Source: CAUZJO01 sp963580245 (GTDB lineage: Bacteria; Sumerlaeota; Sumerlaeia; MVZB01). Taken from it: 9,929 nucleotides of DNA. A program made the translations under genes and the position numbers. Where the stretch lies: positions 1-9,929 of the forward strand of contig CAUZJO010000161.1 in the NCBI GenBank assembly GCA_963580245.1, given 5' to 3'. Shown piece by piece: positions 1 to 6,814 of the stretch (position 1 is the stretch's first letter; each line of letters starts with the position of its first letter). The notes under the pieces were generated by a model that worked only from the letters and a program-made list of their open reading frames with translations, was not told where the DNA came from and made no database searches.

Positions 1-120
1 CGGCTTTTCCGTCGTTTGAAAGGCTTTCGTCGGATCTTTTCCCGTTTTGAGAAGTTGGATGTTATGTTTGTCGGTTTTATCTGTTTCGCCCTTGCCGTCG
101 ACATGCTCCGTTTGTGTTAA
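1..120 (+). CDS. C-terminal end of an IS5-like DDE transposase (5' truncated by window edge)
   Basis: The frame is open from the first base and ends at TAA 118-120, giving 39 residues. The visible tail has the pattern RRLKGFRRIFSRFEKLD, then a hydrophobic stretch (VMFVGFICFALAVDMLR). That is the usual end of IS5-family DDE transposases: a basic R-x-F-R-R-x-x-x-R-[FY]-[ED]-K motif around the last catalytic helix, followed by a hydrophobic C-terminal helix. The catalytic Asp residues and most of the protein lie left of the window, so completeness cannot be judged. The right inverted repeat of the element should lie shortly after the stop, but its partner is outside the window and cannot be compared. 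An unrelated short hypothetical gene is possible but less likely. Confidence 0.65.
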   Translation, partial: RLFRRLKGFRRIFSRFEKLDVMFVGFICFALAVDMLRLC

Positions 121-555
121 CAGGCCCTAGGATAACTCGGTCGAATCCTTCCTAAAGGGGCGTTGCGACGACGGTGCCAAGCCCGAGCGGGCCTCGAACC
201 GAGCAGGTGTACCCGGCGTTGGACACGACTTCAGGGGGCAGGAGGTCGTGCGCTTCCCTGCTTCAGGCTGGAACGATTTTTGAACGACTGAATTCATTTG
301 ACTTAAGGCTCTAGAGCGCAAGTCGCGGGTGGAAATCGATAAAAAAATCACCTTCGTCCTTGAATATTCGGGGCCGATGCGCGATAAGGGATGGGTGAAG
401 GTGAAAGAGGGGAGGATTGCCCGGTCATCTCCTCCCTACTCTGCCAGAACGCGAAGAGGTGCGGGGTTAGGCTTTCTGCCTTTCGTCGGACTAGCGGACC
501 GGAGGCTGGACTTCCCGGAGACCGCTCCCGAACCGAATTCCCTGCTGAGTTGACC
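121..555. other. Intergenic region between the transposase remnant and rpoN
   Basis: I see no convincing gene here. The short open frames on both strands have no recognisable content. An extension of the rpoN frame back to ATG 391 is possible but does not look like sigma-54. The first tens of bases probably contain the insertion-sequence end. A weak sigma-70 like candidate for rpoN is TTGAAT 360-365, a 17-base spacer and GATAAG 383-388, with an A-rich run (337-349) just upstream. Both hexamers are poor, so this is only a suggestion. No clear Shine-Dalgarno precedes the rpoN ATG. Confidence 0.5.
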
Positions 556-2199
556 ATGGCGCTTCACTTACAACAGCTCCAAAAACAGACTCAGCGGCTG
601 ATCATGACGCCGCAGATGCAGCAATCGATCCAGTTGCTGCAATTGAACTCCATGGAACTGGAGCAACTGGCCGATCAGGAGCTGACGGAAAACCCGTTCC
701 TGACCGTCGAAGAGCAGGGCGAGGAAGAACCGCGGGAGGAACAAACGGAATCGCGTCAAGATTCCGAGAATGGGCAGCAACCCGAGCAAGACGCCTTTGA
801 CCAAGTCCGCGAGGGAATCGAGGAGCGCATGCTGAGTGGGGAAAACGGTCAGGTCGCAGCCCCGCCAGCCCCTGAATCCAGCCTGTCCAACGAACAGCCG
901 CAGACCGAACAGCCGCAGCCGCCATCGGCCGCTGATGCGGCGGGGACGACCACCCCCGAAGAGGGCGAGAATCCCGACGCCCCGTCCCTCGAGAAGGTTC
1001 CCGAACAATTTGAACAGGTCGATCTGAACTGGGACGAATACTACAGCGACTCCGAAAACTCGACCTACTCCGGCAACCGAGAGGATATCGAAGAGCGGGA
1101 CTTTGCCGAGTACGTGGCGGCCAAGACCTCTCTGGCCGACCAGTTGCACTGGCAACTGCGCTGCAGCACGCTGGAGGACCTGGATGCCCGCATTTGCGAG
1201 TACTTGATCGGCGACCTGAACGACGACGGCTATCTCGCCCCCGAGGCGACGGCGGAGGCGGCCGCGGAGTTCGGGATCGAGATCGAGCAAGTCGAACGCG
1301 TGCTGGCCATTCTCCAGGAGTTCGATCCCCCAGGCATCGGCGCCCGTTCGCTGGCCGAGTCTCTCCTGATCCAAATGAAAAACCTGGGCTCATACAGCGA
1401 TTTGGCCCGCAAAATCCTCGAAAACCACCTCACCGTCTTCCAAAAAAAGAAATTCCGTGAACTGGGCCGCAAGCTCGGAGTGAGCGAGGAAGAGTTGATC
1501 GACCTCCATCACAAGGTCTCGCGGCTGGAGCCGCATCCGGGTCGTTCGCTGTCGGTTGAATCGGTCCAGTACATCACGCCCGACGTCTTCGTCAAGTTGA
1601 TCGACGGCGAATTAATGATCTACTTGAACGAGGGACGCATCGGCAAGCTGTCGGTCGATCGTTTCTACCAGCGCATGCTCCATCAGCAGCGTCGGGCCCT
1701 GACCCAGAAAGATCGGGAGTATGCGGTCGAGAAATTCCGCTCGGCGCTGACCCTGATCAAGAACATCGAGAAGCGCAAATCGACGATCCTGCGCGTGACC
1801 GAGGCGATCATGGACGTGCAGCGCCCGTTCCTGGAGAGCGGCGTGGAAAGGCTCAAGCCGCTGACCCTGCGCGAGGTGGCCGACATGGTCGGAATGCACG
1901 AGTCGACGGTCGCGCGGGTGACCTCCAGCAAGTACGTCGAGACCCCCCAGGGGAACTATGAATTGAAGTACTTCTTCTCGTCCTCGATCGATTCGGCGGG
2001 GTCCGATGCCGTCAGTTCGTGGGCGATCAAGGAGAAGCTGCAACAGATCATCCACGACGAAGACCCCGCCAAACCGCACTCGGACCAGAAGATCGCCGAG
2101 ATGCTGAAAGAGCGAAGCTTTGAAATCGCCCGGCGCACGGTCACCAAATACCGCGAACAACTCAAAATCCTGCCCGCCAAATACCGCCGCCAGACCTAG
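556..2199 (+). CDS. rpoN: RNA polymerase sigma-54 factor RpoN
   Basis: This is the alternative sigma factor that binds core RNA polymerase, recognises -24/-12 promoters and needs an AAA+ enhancer-binding activator to open them. From ATG 556 it is 547 residues. Region I is the Gln/Leu-rich start (residues about 1-50, with LIMTPQMQQSIQLLQL). Region II (about 55-180) is an acidic, Gln/Pro-rich, low-complexity stretch. Region III starts near residue 186 with the core-binding domain (FDPPGIGARSLAE is visible). The helix-turn-helix is near 436-455 (LTLREVADMVGMHESTVAR). The RpoN box ARRTVTKYRE lies at 525-534, one residue off the consensus ARRTVAKYRE. The start was chosen because MALHLQQLQKQ begins exactly like the family; the 55 residues of open frame upstream do not. 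The protein is longer than the E. coli homologue (477 residues), mainly through region II. It is not beside the lpt genes that accompany rpoN in proteobacteria. Confidence 0.97.
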   Translation: MALHLQQLQKQTQRLIMTPQMQQSIQLLQLNSMELEQLADQELTENPFLTVEEQGEEEPREEQTESRQDSENGQQPEQDAFDQVREGIEERMLSGENGQVAAPPAPESSLSNEQPQTEQPQPPSAADAAGTTTPEEGENPDAPSLEKVPEQFEQVDLNWDEYYSDSENSTYSGNREDIEERDFAEYVAAKTSLADQLHWQLRCSTLEDLDARICEYLIGDLNDDGYLAPEATAEAAAEFGIEIEQVERVLAILQEFDPPGIGARSLAESLLIQMKNLGSYSDLARKILENHLTVFQKKKFRELGRKLGVSEEELIDLHHKVSRLEPHPGRSLSVESVQYITPDVFVKLIDGELMIYLNEGRIGKLSVDRFYQRMLHQQRRALTQKDREYAVEKFRSALTLIKNIEKRKSTILRVTEAIMDVQRPFLESGVERLKPLTLREVADMVGMHESTVARVTSSKYVETPQGNYELKYFFSSSIDSAGSDAVSSWAIKEKLQQIIHDEDPAKPHSDQKIAEMLKERSFEIARRTVTKYREQLKILPAKYRRQT

Positions 2200-2287
2200 C
2201 TCTTAAACCGTGAGGCAGACCGTCCCATTCGCTCCCCGGGAGGGTGCCGGAAGGCCCTATTTCCATTGCCGGGGGATCAAATATCCG

Positions 2288-2316
2288 TTGACAAGCGGTA
2301 GCCATCACTATAAAAT
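2288..2316 (+). promoter_or_regulatory. Sigma-70 type promoter for the prepilin gene
   Basis: A perfect -35 TTGACA (2288-2293) is followed by a 17-base spacer and TAAAAT (2311-2316, five of six bases of TATAAT). An overlapping TATAAA at 2309-2314 would give a 15-base spacer. The start of transcription would fall near 2323, leaving a leader of about 75 bases. It lies in the 199-base gap after rpoN and suggests that the prepilin is transcribed independently at a good basal level. No clear terminator for rpoN is visible before it. Confidence 0.65.
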
Positions 2317-2398
2317 GCTCAGGATGGAGCGGTATAGGCCGAAGGATTCTTACTGGGGGGAGCCTTGCGGCCAAGCCTAGCGAAGCGGAGAGGTAAAA

Positions 2399-3043
2399 AT
2401 GCCAAGAACGATCAAAAGAGGGTTTACGCTGATTGAATTATTAATCGTGGTGGCGATCATCGCCATCCTCGCGGCCATCGCGGTCCCCAACTTCCTGGAG
2501 GCCCAGACGCGCACGAAAGTCACACGAACCTATGCCGACATTAGGGTCATCGCCAACGGCATCGAGATGTACCGGATTGATCATCGCGATTTCCCCATGG
2601 TCGGCAGGCCCATGTCCAGCTTTCCTTTCTTTTATGTCGATTGGGTCATGATTTCGCCGGATGGAGCGAGACATATGGGGAGTAAGCTGACAACCCCCGT
2701 ACAGTACCTGAGTTCTGTCCCCTTTGACCAGTTTAACTCGGATTTGTTCAGCAAGACATTCGGCATGAGAAACAGCTTCACGAATAAAGATTGGTCGGTC
2801 ATCTTCACCGGTCTCCCCAAGGAAGTATTAGGCCAATTCCATCATCATGCAGTCGGTTTGAAGGGTCGTGAAGCGCAGAGTTATACCTACTTCATGGAAA
2901 GTTGTGGTCCAAACCTGACATGGGAAAGCCAGGGTATTCCCAATTCCGCGGGAGAGACTGGAGCATACAATCCAACCAACGGCACCATCAGCAACGGTAA
3001 TATCGTCTATTATGACAACAACCGGCTGAGTCAACAATTCTAG
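2399..3043 (+). CDS. Type II secretion/type IV pilin-like prepilin (GspG-like)
   Basis: This 214-residue protein has a textbook class III signal. The short basic leader MPRTIKRG is followed by FTLIELLIVVAIIAIL, with cleavage expected between Gly8 and Phe9 and the conserved Glu at mature position 5. A prepilin peptidase would cut and N-methylate it, and the hydrophobic helix anchors it in the inner membrane before assembly into a pilus or pseudopilus. The next segment (VPNFLEAQTRTKVTRTYADIR, then a YRIDHRDFP motif) resembles GspG-type pseudopilins. The C-terminal NPTNGTISNGNI motif is like the tails of many planctomycete prepilin-like proteins. GGAG 2387-2390 lies 8 bases before ATG and supports the start. 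No assembly ATPase, prepilin peptidase or other pilin gene is nearby, so this is an orphan. Its exact role (pseudopilin, minor pilin or surface protein) cannot be decided. Confidence 0.9.
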   Translation: MPRTIKRGFTLIELLIVVAIIAILAAIAVPNFLEAQTRTKVTRTYADIRVIANGIEMYRIDHRDFPMVGRPMSSFPFFYVDWVMISPDGARHMGSKLTTPVQYLSSVPFDQFNSDLFSKTFGMRNSFTNKDWSVIFTGLPKEVLGQFHHHAVGLKGREAQSYTYFMESCGPNLTWESQGIPNSAGETGAYNPTNGTISNGNIVYYDNNRLSQQF

Positions 3044-3429
3044 CCATCTAGAACAACCTCGCCCGTTCCTGGCCGAACTTGGTCCCAAGCAAGGGGACGG
3101 ATTTATTACGGGTCAGCGACCTTTCAACGTTGGTCTGCCTTCAGGAAACGAATACGATTAACCTTATCCATAGCCGGACCCCAAAGCGGATCGGCCGTCA
3201 CGGTCTCTGGCGACCAGTTCCCCCCCAGCCTTGATATGCCTCCGACGAGCCGCGCGCCGGATTGTGTGTCCGCGAATGGGCGTGAAGGCCATTTGCCATA
3301 TCGAGTAAAAGCTTGCCATTGATTTCGGATATCGGCGAGAATTCAGTCTGGATTTAACGGCTTCGTAATATCCACGCCACGGGCCTTGTCCCGTGGTGTT
3401 CAGTCGCTGATAGGGGAGGAACGCTGCAT
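3044..3429. other. Intergenic region between the prepilin and GH32-like genes
   Basis: There is no convincing gene in these 386 bases. A short hairpin, GTCCC 3082-3086 with GGGAC 3094-3098, lies about 40 bases after the prepilin stop and is followed by ATTTATTA. It may act as a weak terminator or be part of a dispersed repeat. A stronger hairpin lies at 3374-3399. Short - strand open frames have no recognisable domain and overlap the start of the next gene. TAATAT at 3366-3371 could be a -10 box for the GH32-like gene, but no good -35 accompanies it. Confidence 0.5.
3374..3399 (+). repeat. REP-like perfect hairpin upstream of the GH32-like gene
   Basis: The arms ACGCCACGGG (3374-3383) and CCCGTGGTGT (3390-3399) pair over 10 bases with one G-T wobble, around the 6-base loop CCTTGT. 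The inner 7 pairs are perfect. No T run follows, so it is not a standard terminator. It ends 13 bases before the Shine-Dalgarno of the next gene. The CCACGGG/CCCGTGG core resembles REP-type palindromes mobilised by REP-associated Y1 transposases, but only one copy is in this window. It could instead be a 5' leader hairpin affecting mRNA stability or translation. Confidence 0.6.
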
Positions 3430-6417
3430 ATGCGCGTGGGATTTTGTGCAAGGCGTCGCCGGGGGTTGTGGACGATGGATATGACGGCATGGGTTGTCGT
3501 CCTGTTCGTGATGGCCGCGCTTGCTCACGGAACGATTGTCTTTGAAGAAAACTGGGATTCGGGTGTCATCAACCCGGAGCACTGGATCGTCGGCGAGGAC
3601 GATCCAGGGCCGATTCCCGATCCGGATACCCATCGGGGCGTCTTCACGCGGTTGGTGGACCTCGGAACGTTCCCGGGCGGGACGCCGGGCGATCACGCCC
3701 TTTACATGCGCAATGAGGAGTTTGCGGGGGACCGCGTCGACATGACTTTTATCCGAAGCGTGGTCGGTTATCCGCGCGGGTTTGATTTGCGCGTCACCTT
3801 CAAGATGTGGGGCGATCCAGGGATCTGTCCCTTTGGGGAATGCTACCCCAGGGCCGGTGGGCCGGCGGGGCCGTGGCATGGCACGAACAACCCTGAGGTC
3901 CGCATTCGAGACGACATCGAAGCGGGGCTTCGGGGTTGGGCGAGTTTTGAAATGCGCTTCGAGGAAAATGGGGCGGCCGATGGCTTTCAAGGCCCGTTGA
4001 TCGACGATCCCGATAATGAAGGACCAAGACTGTGCGCGGACACGAACCCGGACTGTATTCATGAAGCCCTGGCCGCCGCGTATGACCCGGCCGACTCGCA
4101 TAACCTCGCCGCCAGCAAGCGCCGCGCGATCACGATCCGCTGTTGGGTCGGAGACCGGGAGGGCGGTTTTTTGGAGTTCTCGACCGACAACGGCGCCACC
4201 TGGGTCCCGCTGCGGGACGACGCGGGAAAGATCATCGACACGCGCGTCTCCCACGGCGGGAAGGCCGCCAGTGGCCAAAGACCCGGCACGGCCAATCCCG
4301 TATATCTCGGCCTGGGGGCCTTCAAGCACGCGGTGTTTGATGACATCGTCGTGGAAAAGAGCGAAACCCAGCGGCCCGCGACGGGCCCGCCCCACGAACC
4401 GGCCCAAGCCCCAGTCAGCCCTCCACCCGCGGGCGCGATCATCGACCATCGCATTATCAGTGACTTTGAGGCGGAAACATTCGGGGATTGGGATGTCTCC
4501 GGCGCGGCCTTCGGGCCGGGTCCCGCGAGGTCCGCCCTCCCCGATCAGGATTATGTCTGGGGTTTCCTGCATGATGGCTTCGCGAACTCGCATCACGGAG
4601 GAACCGAGGCCACGGGGGTCTTGACGTCGCCGGGCTTCACCATCGAGAAGGATTACGTGAACTTCCTCATCGCGGGGGATTATCTGCCCGGCGATCGATC
4701 GAAGCGGCACCCAAAGGAGTTCTGGGGCGATGAATGCTGCGTCACGTTGCTCGTCGATGCGCAAGCCGGCGCGATCAAACACCATAACCGATTGGCCGTG
4801 GACGACAGGATGGTCCTGCGCTGGACGACCGGGCCTGGTCTCGACGCCGGCGACAAGGTTCAACTCGAGTGGGCGACCTGGGATGTCAGTAACTTGCGCG
4901 GACGCAAGGCCTGGCTGCGCATCGTGGATAATAACTCCGGCCCCAATGGGTTTATCTGCGTCGACCAGATTCATCAGAGTGATCAGCCCGCACAGGACCT
5001 GCTCAGCAACGATGACGACCTCGCGCGGGCGGACGCTTGGGTCGCGAGCGCCGCGCGGCACGTCCAACGAAAGGGGTTTCATTTCAAGCCCCCGGTCTTC
5101 GGCATGAGCGGCTTCTGCATGGTCCATCATAAGGATTACTATCATCTGTTTTATATCCACTATCCCCATGCCAAGGGGACCGGGGGTCGAGGGGACGCTC
5201 AACCCCGCGAATATTGGAAACACGCCCGCTCCAAGGACCTGGTCTACTGGGAAGACCAACCGATGGTGATTTGGCCGTCGTTGGATTCGGGAGAGTTTTC
5301 GTGCATCTCGGGCGCGGTCACGATTAGCGATGAGGGTGTCCCGATGATCTTTTACCCAAGCTCCAGTTCGGAGCTCGGGGGCAAGGGTCCCGAGCAGTGG
5401 GTCGCCGTGGGGGATGAGGACTTGGTTGGGTGGCGAAAGCATGCAAAGAACCCCATGACCGCGCCCATGCCGGAGAACCCGATGCCGGGCGGCGTTGATC
5501 CGTTCGTCTTCAAGGAACGCGGCAAGTGGTATATGGGGATCGGCGGTTACATACCGGGCGAGAAGCCCAAGGGGGTCATGTCGCTCTTTGAGTCCGACGA
5601 CCTGGTTGACTGGAAATTCGTCAGCAACCCCGTTACCTACGGGTCAAAGTCGTTCGAGGAGCCCGACCTCTTCAAGCTTGACGGCAAGTGGGTTGCCGTT
5701 TTCGAGCCCTATGGGCCGAGTCAGTATCTTACGGGTGATTTTGACCTGGATACCTATCAATTCACGCCGGAGCATCATGACTTTCTCGATTACGCCGGCG
5801 TGGCGGACTACGACCCGGAGTCCCACACCATGAAGAATTTCACCGGGCATTTTGTCGTTTGCATGTCGGTGCTTGATCAACGCGACCGACGCATTTGTCT
5901 GGGGCTGGCGCCCAGTGGCATATCTCTGCCCCGCATCCTGTCGCTTCGGCCCGACGGCCGACTGGCGCAACGACCCATTCCTGAACTAGCGAAACTGCGC
6001 CGGGAGCATTACGGTAGTCCCGAGTTTGATTTGAGGGATGAATCGCGACGGATCCGCGAAATTGGGGGCGACCTGATCGAGATCAAGGTCGAATTCGAGC
6101 CGGGCACGGCCGCAGAGTTCGGATTGAAGGTGCGTTGTTCTCAGGACGGAAGCCGTTTCGTGCGCGTGGCTTGCGACGGGGAATACCTCGAAGTGCAGGG
6201 GGACAAAACCCCTGCGGAATTGATGGAGGGCGAGCAGACGCTGCGGCTCCACGTTTTCATCGATCAGAATATCATGGAGGTCTTCGCCAACGACTGGGTC
6301 GTCTATACCGAATCGATGTCGGGGCCGACGACGGACCTGGGGATCGAGGTCTTTTCCGATGGCGGCGCGACAACGATCAAGAGCCTGGACATTTGGAAAC
6401 TTGATTCGATTTGGTGA
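3430..6417 (+). CDS. Secreted multidomain GH32-like (beta-fructosidase superfamily) protein
   Basis: This 995-residue protein is predicted to be exported. Arg-rich residues 8-11 and the hydrophobic segment AWVVVLFVMAALA form a signal peptide with cleavage near residues 33-35. Residues about 36-310 look like a ConA/LamG-type beta-sandwich with an Asp-box (STDNGATW, 251-258). A Pro-rich linker covers about 311-335. Residues about 337-515 (DFEAETFGDWDVSGAAFG to VDQIHQSD) match the beta-sandwich often found ahead of GH32 domains. Residues about 540-850 form a GH32 five-bladed propeller (YYHLFY, HARSKDLVYWED). Residues about 860-993 are the GH32 C-terminal sandwich (LHVFIDQNIMEVFAND). The family cleaves fructans or sucrose, but the active site is unusual: HFKPPVFGMSGFC (551-563) replaces the WMNDPNG nucleophile motif, RDP is VDP (Asp690), and the acid/base motif EC is EE (Glu743). 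ATG 3430 has GGGGAGGA 9 bases upstream; ATG 3475 is an alternative. Substrate and activity are unknown. Confidence 0.85.
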   Translation: MRVGFCARRRRGLWTMDMTAWVVVLFVMAALAHGTIVFEENWDSGVINPEHWIVGEDDPGPIPDPDTHRGVFTRLVDLGTFPGGTPGDHALYMRNEEFAGDRVDMTFIRSVVGYPRGFDLRVTFKMWGDPGICPFGECYPRAGGPAGPWHGTNNPEVRIRDDIEAGLRGWASFEMRFEENGAADGFQGPLIDDPDNEGPRLCADTNPDCIHEALAAAYDPADSHNLAASKRRAITIRCWVGDREGGFLEFSTDNGATWVPLRDDAGKIIDTRVSHGGKAASGQRPGTANPVYLGLGAFKHAVFDDIVVEKSETQRPATGPPHEPAQAPVSPPPAGAIIDHRIISDFEAETFGDWDVSGAAFGPGPARSALPDQDYVWGFLHDGFANSHHGGTEATGVLTSPGFTIEKDYVNFLIAGDYLPGDRSKRHPKEFWGDECCVTLLVDAQAGAIKHHNRLAVDDRMVLRWTTGPGLDAGDKVQLEWATWDVSNLRGRKAWLRIVDNNSGPNGFICVDQIHQSDQPAQDLLSNDDDLARADAWVASAARHVQRKGFHFKPPVFGMSGFCMVHHKDYYHLFYIHYPHAKGTGGRGDAQPREYWKHARSKDLVYWEDQPMVIWPSLDSGEFSCISGAVTISDEGVPMIFYPSSSSELGGKGPEQWVAVGDEDLVGWRKHAKNPMTAPMPENPMPGGVDPFVFKERGKWYMGIGGYIPGEKPKGVMSLFESDDLVDWKFVSNPVTYGSKSFEEPDLFKLDGKWVAVFEPYGPSQYLTGDFDLDTYQFTPEHHDFLDYAGVADYDPESHTMKNFTGHFVVCMSVLDQRDRRICLGLAPSGISLPRILSLRPDGRLAQRPIPELAKLRREHYGSPEFDLRDESRRIREIGGDLIEIKVEFEPGTAAEFGLKVRCSQDGSRFVRVACDGEYLEVQGDKTPAELMEGEQTLRLHVFIDQNIMEVFANDWVVYTESMSGPTTDLGIEVFSDGGATTIKSLDIWKLDSIW

Positions 6418-6451
6418 AATACGCTTGTGGGAACCTTGAAAAATCCGGTTT

Positions 6452-6541
6452 GCAGTCGTCCCCACGGGACTCCAATTCATTAGCGGCTTGAATTCTCGCC
6501 ACTTGCGTGGCGGGCTGAAAGCAATCGTCCCTGCCGGGACT
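6452..6541. repeat. Two diverged copies of a 20-base hairpin repeat, about 70 bases apart
   Basis: Copy 1 (6452-6471) is GCAGTCGTCCCCACGGGACT. Copy 2 (6521-6541) shares GCA, TCGTCCC and GGGACT with it, differing mainly in the loop (CAC against TGCC). Both fold into GTCCC/GGGAC stems (6458-6470 and 6527-6540). Read on the - strand each copy is AGTCCC-loop-GGGACGA(T/C)TGC, then a short tail ending in C. A palindromic core near a GATTG-type 3' end with about 70-base periodicity is reminiscent of a CRISPR repeat-spacer unit. With only two imperfect copies and no cas gene, a degenerate array, REP-like elements or ordinary terminators are all possible. Confidence 0.45.
6497..6512. repeat. Perfect 6-bp hairpin between the two repeat copies
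   Basis: CGCCAC (6497-6502) pairs perfectly with GTGGCG (6507-6512) across the tetraloop TTGC. It sits midway between the two diverged repeat copies, giving three hairpins within 90 bases downstream of the GH32-like gene. No T run follows it. Its role is unknown; it may help stabilise the 3' end of the mRNA. Confidence 0.5.
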
Positions 6542-6549
6542 GAGTTTTT
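6527..6549 (+). terminator. Possible intrinsic terminator after the GH32-like gene
   Basis: The stem GTCCC (6527-6531)/GGGAC (6536-6540) with loop TGCC is followed, after TGAG, by TTTTT (6545-6549). The stem is only five pairs and the T run starts 4 bases late, so it is a weak intrinsic terminator candidate. It lies about 110 bases after the stop of the GH32-like gene and is also the second copy of the hairpin repeat. Confidence 0.35.
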
Positions 6550-6814
6550 AGAGGTGCCCTTGTTCTTGTTCGTCCCCGACATGCCGGCCTTCATGGCGAG
6601 TTCCCCGCCGGGCCCCTGAAGACCGTGGGCGGCCCATTGGCGCGAAGTGCCGGATACGAGCAAGGTTCTACCGTCCGAAGTTTGCTCGGCGGTTCGATAT
6701 CTGAGCGACTTCATTCAATCATTCGCACTTCGAGCTTCGCCGTCGAGACACCGATCCCAAGTGTTTACAGTGTTTAACATGCCGCCCGCGCGAACGGCGT
6801 CCAAAGACTTGAAT

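Noticed and set aside
391..555. N-terminal extension of rpoN from ATG 391
   Set aside because: The extra 55 residues do not resemble any sigma-54. The family starts at the Leu/Gln-rich segment that begins directly after ATG 556.
568..1374. Long - strand open frames (two registers) across the first half of rpoN
   Set aside because: They are antisense to region II and the core-binding domain of RpoN. They are Arg/Leu/Pro-rich translations with no family resemblance, so they are shadows.
2317..2398. Cyclic-di-GMP (GEMM) riboswitch in the prepilin leader
   Set aside because: The leader is short and lacks the conserved GEMM core sequence and tetraloop-receptor pattern; only small unrelated stems are visible.
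3164..3490. 108-codon - strand open frame, and a neighbouring frame ending near 3126, in the gap before the GH32-like gene
   Set aside because: There is no recognisable domain. The first overlaps the signal-peptide region of the GH32-like gene. The second has no usable start codon.
3400..5442. A 680-codon open frame on the - strand inside the GH32-like gene
   Set aside because: It is the antisense mirror of a well-supported GC-rich gene. Its translation shows no recognisable domain, while the + strand frame has a signal peptide, ribosome site and clear GH32 features.
5986..6714. 242-codon - strand open frame over the GH32 C-terminal domain and following gap
   Set aside because: Half of it is antisense to a solid domain and the rest spans the hairpin repeats. 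I recognise no motif and see no ribosome site.
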